From contig JAEWNJ010000011.1 in NCBI GenBank assembly GCA_023392795.1, positions 1 through 23,659 on the forward strand: a DNA stretch of 23,659 bases, given 5' to 3'. A model generated the notes under the pieces. The model was not told the DNA's origin and searched no databases. It saw only the letters and a program-made list of their open reading frames with translations. Below, one piece after another: positions 15,043 through 21,130 of the stretch. The stretch is from Candidatus Cloacimonadota bacterium (lineage in GTDB: Bacteria; Cloacimonadota; Cloacimonadia; Cloacimonadales; Cloacimonadaceae). Made by a program: the position numbers and the translations under genes. How positions within the stretch are numbered: position 1 is the first letter of the stretch; the number at the start of each line of letters is the position of its first letter.

Positions 15043-15653
15043 GGCGTTTCCTCCTTTTGTGTTTCGAGCTCAAAGGCCTTTTGGCGGTCTTTGACGATCT
15101 TTTTTACCTCGTCCAGGTCAGAATCCTGGAAATAAAGTGCCAGTTTGAAGTTCAGATCAGCTTTGCTGCAATTGAACCAGGTGGTCATTTTCTCGAGGTA
15201 CTGGTCGATAAATACTTTCTTGAGGTCAGTGTCTTCAGCTTTTTCTTGCTTCTTAATCTCCTTGATTTCGTTGCGAAGTTCGTTGGTAGGGGTCTCACTG
15301 GCTTTCTTCATCCACTCGTCCCGCTCGTTCCAATTGGCTTTTTGAACGAAGGGTTTGATCAATTGGAGACGCTCAAATCCAATTTCCTTCACGCTGGTGT
15401 CATCTATATCCATCTCTTCCACGAAGAGCTCAAAGGTCTGAGCCAATTTGCCCGCCAGGCTGCCCGATAGCTGATATTCTGCTTCCACAAAGTCCTTGAA
15501 GCTTTCATATCCCTTGAAACGGAAGAGCTTGCTGCGCTTGATCTCGCTCAGCAATTCTCCCAGGGCTACAAAGTTTTCTTCCAGCTTCTCTTTCAGGTTT
15601 GCTATGGCATTAAACTTCTCATCGGGGCTCATATTCTCTGTACGTTCTTTCAT
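15039..15653 (-). CDS. Unknown charged helical protein coupled to porX
   Basis: 204 aa, no signal peptide and no membrane segment, so cytoplasmic. The sequence is rich in Lys and Glu and mostly helical. Residues about 15-40 and 125-150 could form coiled coils. A central block, FKGYESFKDFVEAEYQLS (about 47-64), resembles small helical modules seen in some phage and plasmid DNA-binding proteins, but the likeness is too weak to name a family. AAGGA lies 9 nt before the ATG, 19 nt after the panB stop. Its TGA overlaps the porX GTG by 4 nt (GTGA), so the two products are made in fixed ratio. A role with PorX, as adaptor or partner, is inference from this coupling. Confidence 0.85.
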   Translation of the reverse strand: MKERTENMSPDEKFNAIANLKEKLEENFVALGELLSEIKRSKLFRFKGYESFKDFVEAEYQLSGSLAGKLAQTFELFVEEMDIDDTSVKEIGFERLQLIKPFVQKANWNERDEWMKKASETPTNELRNEIKEIKKQEKAEDTDLKKVFIDQYLEKMTTWFNCSKADLNFKLALYFQDSDLDEVKKIVKDRQKAFELETQKEETP

Positions 15654-15672
15654 CTTGGTGGTTCCTTTTTAT

Positions 15673-16497
15673 TTAAATGATTGGATAATAAGTGTGTTCG
15701 GCTGTGGGGAAAGAGCCATCGCGCACCTCGGCGCAGTAGCGGTTCAGCGCTTCGGGGATGTGTTCGTTTAGCTCGGCGTATTTCTTTACGAATTTGGGCA
15801 GCATGGAGCTGTAGCCCAGCATGTCGTGATAGACCAGCACCTGCCCGTCGCAGTATCTGCCGGCGCCGATGCCGATGGTGGGGATGGTGAGGGCTTCACT
15901 GATCTTTTTGCCCAAGATCTCGGGGATGCCTTCCAGCACCAGCATAAAGGCTCCTGCTTCTTCGATCGCGTATGCTTGCAGGAAAATCTCTTCATGGGCA
16001 ATCTCGCTCTTGCCCTGGACCTTATACCCGCCAAAGCGCTTTACCGATTGCGGGGTGAGGCCCAAATGCGCGCAGACGGGAATCTCAATATCCACGATCT
16101 GACGGATGGCTTCCAAACGCGAGGCAGAGCCGCCCTCCAGCTTCACGGCATTGGCTTCGCCCTGTACCACCAGACGCGCCGCGTTTGCCTTGGTCTCTTC
16201 CGGGGAAAGGTGATACGCCAGATAGGGCAGATCGCAGATGATGAACTTGTTTGGGGCGCCCCGGCGTACCGCCGCGCTATGCACCACCATGTCGTCCATG
16301 CTGACCTTCAAGGTGCTGTCATAACCCAGCACCACCATACCCAGGCTGTCACCCACGAGGATCACATCCATATCGCTATTGGCAACAGCGCTTCCGCTGG
16401 CATAATCATAGGCAGTGACCATCGTGATCTTCTGCTCTTTTTGCTTCATAAGTGCAAAGCTTTCCGGGCTGTGCATCTTACTCACCGGTGTCGTCAT
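15673..16497 (-). CDS. panB: 3-methyl-2-oxobutanoate hydroxymethyltransferase
   Basis: A 274-aa ketopantoate hydroxymethyltransferase, the first step of pantothenate (coenzyme A) synthesis, using methylene-tetrahydrofolate. Magnesium-binding D50 (LVGDSLGMV), D89 (IICDLPY) and E121 (VKLEGG), and the catalytic Glu in VLEGIP (E189), are all present, as is IGIGAG. I chose the ATG at 16497: it has GGAAGAG before it and gives normal length. An upstream ATG at 16578 adds 27 unlikely residues, and one at 16476 removes 7. The start overlaps the end of the MORN-protein gene by 20 nt. No panC or panD is adjacent. The link with porX downstream is positional only. Confidence 0.96.
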   Translation of the reverse strand: MTTPVSKMHSPESFALMKQKEQKITMVTAYDYASGSAVANSDMDVILVGDSLGMVVLGYDSTLKVSMDDMVVHSAAVRRGAPNKFIICDLPYLAYHLSPEETKANAARLVVQGEANAVKLEGGSASRLEAIRQIVDIEIPVCAHLGLTPQSVKRFGGYKVQGKSEIAHEEIFLQAYAIEEAGAFMLVLEGIPEILGKKISEALTIPTIGIGAGRYCDGQVLVYHDMLGYSSMLPKFVKKYAELNEHIPEALNRYCAEVRDGSFPTAEHTYYPII

Positions 16498-17032
16498 TAT
16501 CTCTTCCTTCGCCTTCAAATATTTCCGCTTCACTGCTTGCTCTGCTGTCATCCTCATCGCTGAGGTTATCTGAGGCATAGGTGCCGCGGTTTATATACAT
16601 GTCATAAATCACTGTGCCATTGGCATACCAGCCCAAGAATCTACCATGCAGCGCTCCGAAACGATAAGTGGCACTCATCTGTGGCGCTCCGTCCGGATAC
16701 CATAGCAGGTTGAGTCCGTCCAATCTGCCTTTCAGATAGTGGCTGGCTCTCTGCAGATTGCCGTTTGGATAGCGCTCGTAAGCCCATCCCGTATAGAGAG
16801 CATCATTGAGGTACATTCTCTCATCCGCTTCCCGTAAATCCTTGCTCTGAATGGCATCGCCAGGTAACTGCCACTTTTTCAGGGCGTTATAATCCTCGTT
16901 ACCACTTTGAGCGGATAAAACGCCGGGTAGCGTGATAAAAATGAAAAGCAGGATCATAAATCCCAATAATGCACTCAGGGGCAAGCGCGCAATCATTTGC
17001 CGACACCTCATATAATACTGATAAGGACACAT
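16478..17032 (-). CDS. Exported MORN-repeat protein
   Basis: 184 aa. A hydrophobic stretch at about 18-39 ending in VLSAQ reads as a signal peptide, or an uncleaved anchor if the long basic lead-in is kept. About three MORN-2 repeats occupy residues 80-150 (GWAYERYPNGNL, LLWYPDGAPQM, GWYANGTVIYD), a fold of short beta-hairpins seen in YwqK-type proteins, probably for binding. The tail (153-184) is very acidic. GGAGGT lies 5 nt before the ATG at 17032. An ATG at residue 13 would give a more typical signal peptide and has GAGG 9 nt upstream, so the start is open. It heads the operon MORN-panB-unknown-porX. The function is unknown. Confidence 0.82.
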   Translation of the reverse strand: MCPYQYYMRCRQMIARLPLSALLGFMILLFIFITLPGVLSAQSGNEDYNALKKWQLPGDAIQSKDLREADERMYLNDALYTGWAYERYPNGNLQRASHYLKGRLDGLNLLWYPDGAPQMSATYRFGALHGRFLGWYANGTVIYDMYINRGTYASDNLSDEDDSRASSEAEIFEGEGRDNDDTGE

Positions 17033-17169
17033 ATTTTACCTCCAAAGTACAAGTCAACCTTTTTCTTGGCTACCTTGCACTCGGACTCATAATTACATAC
17101 AAGATAACGCGATTGTCCTGAAAGCACAAAGAGGAGTTGTTCCCGGTGTGTCAGTCGGACAATAAAGAT

Positions 17170-17197
17170 TTGCTAAACCTCGAAGGTTCATTATATT
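17170..17197 (+). promoter_or_regulatory. Promoter of the disulfide oxidoreductase-trxB-mutM operon, with a spacer palindrome
   Basis: TTGCTA (17170-17175, 4/6) and TATATT (17192-17197, 5/6) with a 16-nt spacer, about 28 nt before the GGAGGAG ribosome site. The spacer holds an inverted repeat, AACCT-CGA-AGGTT (17176-17188), which could be an operator. The -10/-35 match is moderate. Confidence 0.45.
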
Positions 17198-17231
17198 CTT
17201 TCTTCAGAACACTTAAATACGGGAGGAGAAT

Positions 17232-17870
17232 ATGCCTATTCTCGACGATAAAGTACTGGGCGACGTAAAGAACGCCCTGCAGCACATGCAAAAGAAAGTT
17301 ACCCTGAAACTCTTTACTCAGGCCTTTGAGTGTGGCTATTGCAAGGAGACACATCAGCTATTGGAAGATCTCATCACCACCAATCCACTGCTGAATCTGG
17401 AGGTTCACCAGTTTGAAAGCGATTCCGAAGCCGTGGAGAAATTCGGGATCGACAAGATCCCCGCGATCGCGGTGGTGGGTGAAAGGGACTATGGTATCCG
17501 CTTTTACGGCATTCCTGCGGGTTACGAGTTTTCCTCACTGCTCTCGGCAATTCTGATGGTTTCGACGGGTCTGGTAAAAATCTCTGACGAGGGAAAAAGG
17601 TTCCTTGCTGCCCTCAGTAAACCGGTGCATCTGCAGGTTTTTGTTACCCCCACCTGTCCATATTGTCCCCAGGCAGTGATCCTGGCGCATCAGATGGCGT
17701 ATTACAGCGATATGGTAAAGGCGGACATGGTGGAGATCACGGAGTTTCCTCATCTGGCTCAGAGATACTCCGTTCAAGGTGTGCCGAGAACCACGATCAA
17801 CGAAAAGTGGTATCAGGAAGGTGCTGCGCCCGAACCCATGATCATCGCCAAGATCCGGGAAGCGCTCTAA
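17232..17870 (+). CDS. Protein disulfide oxidoreductase with two thioredoxin folds
   Basis: 212 aa, no signal peptide, so cytoplasmic. It consists of two tandem thioredoxin/glutaredoxin-like folds, each with a CxxC: C34-GY-C37 in the first (about 20-110) and C142-PY-C145 in the second (about 130-212). The cis-proline loops DKIPAIA (74-80) and QGVPRTT fit the fold. This is the PDO family, best known from thermophilic archaea and some bacteria, where it makes or reshuffles protein disulfides and is reduced by a thioredoxin reductase. The trxB gene starts only 2 nt after its stop, so this protein is the probable partner of that reductase. GGAGGAG lies 4 nt before the ATG. Confidence 0.9.
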   Translation: MPILDDKVLGDVKNALQHMQKKVTLKLFTQAFECGYCKETHQLLEDLITTNPLLNLEVHQFESDSEAVEKFGIDKIPAIAVVGERDYGIRFYGIPAGYEFSSLLSAILMVSTGLVKISDEGKRFLAALSKPVHLQVFVTPTCPYCPQAVILAHQMAYYSDMVKADMVEITEFPHLAQRYSVQGVPRTTINEKWYQEGAAPEPMIIAKIREAL

Positions 17871-17872
17871 AG

Positions 17873-18829
17873 ATGCTGGATTTCAGCTTCAGCCTGTCAT
17901 CCGGCGCAGATAGCGGCCAGATCTACGATCTCATCATCATCGGTGGCGGGCCAGCCGGCCTCACCGCGGGTTTATACGCAGCCCGCTACAAACTGAAAAC
18001 TCTGATGATCGAAAAGGCTCCTCTGGCGGGAGGACAGCTAACCGCCACCGAGTGGGTGGAGAATTACCCCGGCTTTCCGAAACCAGTTTTGGGCAAGCAA
18101 TTGGCAAAAGACATGGAAGAACAGGCGCGCTTCTTTGGCTTGGAGATCATTCATGAAGACGTAACCGCGGTGAACCTGAACCCAGAGATCAAGGAAGCTA
18201 TCACTCCATTTAGCACCTGGAAGGCTCGCGCTGTACTGATTGCCACGGGTTCATCGCCGAAGACCCTGAACATCCCGGGTGAAGCGGAATTCGCCGGCCG
18301 TGGCGTATCATATTGCGCCACCTGTGACGGTCCCTTTTTCCCAGATAAAACCGTGGCTGTCGTGGGAGGTGGTAATTCCGCCTTTGAGGAATCCCTGTTT
18401 CTTGCCAAGTACGCTGCCAAGATCCACATCATCCACCGTCGGGATAGCTTTCGCGCCGATCCCGTGCTTATCGACCGCGTTCGTCAGGAGCCAAAAATCG
18501 AGCTGATAACAGACAGCGTGGTGGAAGCCATTGATTTCGGCGCCGCGGAGCGCAAGCTGCGGGTGGCAAACCTGAAAAGCGGCGAACGCAGCGACCTGAA
18601 AGTGGACGGCATCTTTGTATTCATCGGCGCCAATCCCAATACCGCCTTATTCCGGGATCAGCTTGAGCTTGAGGATGGCTACATCGTTACCGACCGGGAA
18701 CACCAAACCTCGGTACCGGGAGTTTGGGCTGCCGGAGATGTGCAGGCCAAATCTCTGCGTCAGGTGGCTACAGCGGTGGGGGATGGCGCTCTGGCGGCAT
18801 ATAAAATACACAAATATCTGGATCGATAA
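17873..18829 (+). CDS. trxB: Thioredoxin reductase
   Basis: A 318-aa flavoprotein that passes electrons from NADPH through FAD and a CATC disulfide (C148, C151) to a thioredoxin-like partner. FAD motif GGGPAG (24-29), NADPH motif GGGNSAFEE (about 165-173) and the NADPH-specific HRRDSFR (188-194) are present, as is the C-terminal FAD motif AAGDV. I chose the ATG at 17873, 2 nt after the disulfide oxidoreductase stop, because it gives normal family length. An upstream in-frame ATG at 17663 lies inside the previous gene. The ribosome site is weak (GGGAAG 12 nt upstream), so translational coupling is likely. Its TAA shares its last base with the mutM ATG. Confidence 0.95.
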   Translation: MLDFSFSLSSGADSGQIYDLIIIGGGPAGLTAGLYAARYKLKTLMIEKAPLAGGQLTATEWVENYPGFPKPVLGKQLAKDMEEQARFFGLEIIHEDVTAVNLNPEIKEAITPFSTWKARAVLIATGSSPKTLNIPGEAEFAGRGVSYCATCDGPFFPDKTVAVVGGGNSAFEESLFLAKYAAKIHIIHRRDSFRADPVLIDRVRQEPKIELITDSVVEAIDFGAAERKLRVANLKSGERSDLKVDGIFVFIGANPNTALFRDQLELEDGYIVTDREHQTSVPGVWAAGDVQAKSLRQVATAVGDGALAAYKIHKYLDR

Positions 18830-19638
18830 TGCCTGAATTACCTGAAGTTCAAACCGTACTGGACGGCCTTGTATCAGTGTTGCAAGGCCGTGAGATATCC
18901 GCCGTGGAGTCCTACTATCCCGGCACTCTGATCCGTGACCCGGAGCTGGATATTGATCCCTTTCCGGCAAGAATGGCAGAAGCAATCCGCCGGGGAAAAT
19001 ACATGATCCTCCATCTGGAGGGCGGAGCCAGCCTGATCATCCACCTCAGGATGACCGGGAAACTCGTCTATGATCCTCATCCGGAGGATATTCACAAACA
19101 CGAGAGAGCCCGGATCCATCTGCGAGGCGAGGACGCCATCCGCTTCATCGATCCCCGCACCTTCGGCAAGATCACCCTTTTGAAGAGCTCAAATCTTGCC
19201 CACTACCTGCCCAAGCTTGGGCCCGAACCGCTTTCCATGGATTTCAACCCCCTTTATCTATATCAGATGGTTCATACACGCAAAGCGCCGATCAAGAACC
19301 TTCTGCTCGATCAGGGATTGGTGGCAGGTCTGGGCAATATCTACGTCTGCGAATTGCTCTATCGTAGCGGCATCCATCCCGAAACAGCGGGAAATCGGAT
19401 TACAAAGTCCCAGGCCAAACTGATGGTGAAGCACTGCAAGGACGTTCTGAATGAAGCACTTGCTGTGGGCGGGACCAGCATCTCAGACTATCGCCGGATC
19501 GACGACAAGAGCGGGGAGTTTCAAAACTTCCTCAGGGTATACCAAAAGAAGCAGTGCCCCCGGGGTCACGCTCTGGCCAATGTACGTCTGGGCGGACGCT
19601 CCAGCTTCTTCTGCCCTGTGTGTCAAAAGCTGTCCTAA
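18829..19638 (+). CDS. mutM: Formamidopyrimidine-DNA glycosylase with unusual zinc finger
   Basis: A 269-aa base-excision repair enzyme that removes 8-oxoguanine and ring-opened purines and nicks the abasic site. The catalytic N-terminus PELPEV (Pro2, Glu3) and K57 are intact, as are the helix-two-turn-helix GLGNIYVCE and the lesion-binding arginine in the zinc-finger tip (R257, GGRSSF). The C-terminal zinc finger normally reads CxxC...CxxC. Here the first pair is C243-PRG-H247, with C262 and C265 as usual, so zinc would be held by three Cys and one His or not at all. The start overlaps the trxB stop by one base (TAATG), putting a DNA-oxidation repair gene in the redox operon. Confidence 0.94.
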   Translation: MPELPEVQTVLDGLVSVLQGREISAVESYYPGTLIRDPELDIDPFPARMAEAIRRGKYMILHLEGGASLIIHLRMTGKLVYDPHPEDIHKHERARIHLRGEDAIRFIDPRTFGKITLLKSSNLAHYLPKLGPEPLSMDFNPLYLYQMVHTRKAPIKNLLLDQGLVAGLGNIYVCELLYRSGIHPETAGNRITKSQAKLMVKHCKDVLNEALAVGGTSISDYRRIDDKSGEFQNFLRVYQKKQCPRGHALANVRLGGRSSFFCPVCQKLS

Positions 19639-19804
19639 ACGCCTGCTATTGATGGTGTCAGGAGATATTGCAGATCAGGATCGCCTCCCGGATGGACAAG
19701 CTCCCAGACACAAGGCAGCAGACAGAGAAGATTTTCCTTGACCTTTCTAAGGAGAGCTAAAACTCTCGTCATCAGTCAACAGACTGTATATAGATTGTGC
19801 CTGA

Positions 19805-19836
19805 AGGTGGCTATTAGAGCCACCTGAAGACTTTTT
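19805..19836 (+). terminator. Rho-independent terminator after mutM
   Basis: AGGTGGCT (19805-19812) pairs with AGCCACCT (19818-19825) across an ATTAG loop, followed by GAAGAC and five T residues. It lies about 165 nt after the mutM stop. It could also act as an attenuator if the Cache-protein transcript starts upstream, for example near TTGACC at 19738. Confidence 0.65.
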
Positions 19837-19869
19837 GGGCAGGCATCCCGAACCCGCGGGGCACTGCCC
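19837..19869 (+). other. Second hairpin in the leader of the Cache lipoprotein gene
   Basis: GGGCAG (19837-19842) pairs with CTGCCC (19864-19869), with an inner CCCG/CGGG stem (19847-19850 with 19857-19860). It follows the terminator at once. A smaller GAGAG/CTCTC hairpin is at 19752-19767. Three consecutive structures in the 276-nt gap are worth noting, but I do not recognise a known riboswitch. Confidence 0.4.
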
Positions 19870-19914
19870 GTCAAGATAACTGTTTATCACCCTTATCGAA
19901 ACAAGGAGAAAAAC

Positions 19915-20715
19915 ATGAAGACAGGCATCAAGCTACTTGTCATTCTGATCACGATGATCATTCTTTTCGTCCCCGCATGCAAACGCGCTCCTCAGGGTCC
20001 TGCCGTCAAAGATCTGGCCATGGATCTGCAAAGCAGGCTGGATAAGCTGGATGCGGCCATGGCTGAACTGCTCGCCGCGCACGATGGCAAACTCAATACC
20101 GAAGAAGAGATTCGGGCTTTTCTGGATTCCGGTCTCAAGATCAATCCCGCCATTCTAAGTTCCTGCTATATCGATAGCCTGGGCGTGCTGAAGTATCTCA
20201 GTCCCGCAGAGTACAAGTCTGCGGAAGGCTCGGATATCAGCGCACAGGAGCATATCGTCCAGATGATGACCGATCCGAAGCCGGTATTCAGCAAGGCCTT
20301 CAAGGCAGTGGAAGGGTTTATGACCGTGGTCATCGGCCATCCCATCACGAATGCCGACAAGAAGTTTGTCGGAGCGTACGTGGTTACTCTCGATCCGCAG
20401 AAGCTCGTGAACCAATTGCTTAGCGAGAATAAGATCCCCGAAGAGTACGAATTGTGGGCCATGCAATCCGATGGTATGATTGTGTGCGATCAGGATCAGG
20501 AAGAACTGGGGAAGAACATCTTTACCGATGAGATGTACAACGATTTTCAAGATCTGCGCGACCTGGCTAAAAGAATCACCACCGAACCCGCCGGAGAAGG
20601 CGAATACAGCTTTTGGGCTACCGGAACCTATGAAGAAGCCAAAAAAGCTGCCACCTGGGATACCCTCGCTCTGCATGGCAGAGAATGGCGTGTGATCCTG
20701 GTTAAACGCGTATAA
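19915..20715 (+). CDS. Lipid-anchored Cache-like sensor-domain protein
   Basis: 266 aa. Residues 1-22 are a lipoprotein signal (FVPAC, lipidated C22). A helix rich in Leu, Asp and Lys (about 30-55) precedes a region (about 60-255) that reads like a double Cache domain: SSCYIDSLGVLKYLSP, a VVIGHPITNADKKFVGAYVVTLD strand pair, then YELWAMQSDGMIVCDQDQEELGKNIFTD and a EYSFWATG repeat of the fold. Cache domains bind small ligands such as amino acids, usually as the outer half of a chemoreceptor or kinase. Here no transmembrane or signalling part follows, so it would be a free-standing periplasmic binder. AAGGAG lies 6 nt before the ATG. The ligand and any partner are unknown. Confidence 0.8.
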   Translation: MKTGIKLLVILITMIILFVPACKRAPQGPAVKDLAMDLQSRLDKLDAAMAELLAAHDGKLNTEEEIRAFLDSGLKINPAILSSCYIDSLGVLKYLSPAEYKSAEGSDISAQEHIVQMMTDPKPVFSKAFKAVEGFMTVVIGHPITNADKKFVGAYVVTLDPQKLVNQLLSENKIPEEYELWAMQSDGMIVCDQDQEELGKNIFTDEMYNDFQDLRDLAKRITTEPAGEGEYSFWATGTYEEAKKAATWDTLALHGREWRVILVKRV

Positions 20716-20742
20716 TATCTTTTTTTCCCATACCATAGCCCC

Positions 20743-20782
20743 ATTCCTCCCTGGAAACGGGAAAAGGTCTCCAGGGAGGAAT
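20743..20782. terminator. Hairpin after the Cache lipoprotein gene
   Basis: A perfect 12-bp stem, ATTCCTCCCTGG (20743-20754) and CCAGGGAGGAAT (20771-20782), with a 16-nt loop, 27 nt after the stop. A run of T residues (20720-20727) lies before it rather than after it. It is a likely transcript 3' end or processing structure. Confidence 0.55.
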
Positions 20783-20910
20783 GACGGCAATTCATCCGTT
20801 TTAGTGCATCTGATTCGAGGGATTCCGCTTTGTTGCGCACCCTGTCCAGGTTGTTCTGCGTCTCTGGGCTTTTCATGGTCTTACCATCTGCCTGCCCTTT
20901 CCGGGCTTTG

Positions 20911-20960
20911 GATCAGGTCATTATCATACCCGAATCAAGCCTTAGCAATAAACGCTTGAT
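20911..20960. repeat. Palindromic intergenic repeat, copy B
   Basis: GATCAGG (20911-20917), then ATCAAGC (20934-20940) and GCTTGAT (20954-20960) as an inverted repeat. The inner sequence ATCAAGCCTTA.CAAT.AA is nearly the same as copy A at 1307-1374. Copy B has lost part of the inner pairing and has a longer gap after GATCAGG. Confidence 0.55.
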
Positions 20961-21071
20961 TAGCGCCTGTCTAAGAAGTTACAAACGCCGTCAACCGGGC
21001 TGGAGAGACGCAAGCAGCCCCTCATCAGGCATTCCTGTACTCTTGATACTCCATCAATCCACAGGATTTAC

Positions 21072-21099
21072 TTGACAGGAAAAGCTCTGAGAGTATCAT
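21072..21099 (+). promoter_or_regulatory. Promoter of the outer-membrane protein gene
   Basis: TTGACA (21072-21077, perfect), 16-nt spacer, TATCAT (21094-21099, 5/6). The predicted start is near 21106, about 25 nt before the ATG, with AAGGAG at 21116-21121. This is the best sigma-70-type promoter in the window. Confidence 0.65.
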
Positions 21100-21130
21100 A
21101 GAATCATAAGGATGTAAGGAGTGAATAGCC

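Larger units (their letters stand above)
20716..21130. other. Non-coding interval between the Cache lipoprotein and the outer-membrane protein genes
   Basis: About 415 nt with no convincing gene on either strand. It contains a strong hairpin (20743-20782), a copy of the palindromic intergenic repeat (20911-20960) and a clear promoter (21072-21099). Confidence 0.6.

Noticed and set aside
16498..16578. A 27-residue N-terminal extension of PanB
   Set aside because: It lies inside the MORN-protein gene, does not resemble PanB, and the ATG at 16497 has a better ribosome site.
17151..17354. A 67-codon minus-strand open frame across the divergent region
   Set aside because: It overlaps the start of the disulfide oxidoreductase gene and the promoter, and shows no ribosome site or recognisable protein.
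17663..17872. A 70-residue N-terminal extension of thioredoxin reductase
   Set aside because: The extension lies wholly inside the disulfide oxidoreductase gene in another frame, and family length is met by the ATG at 17873.
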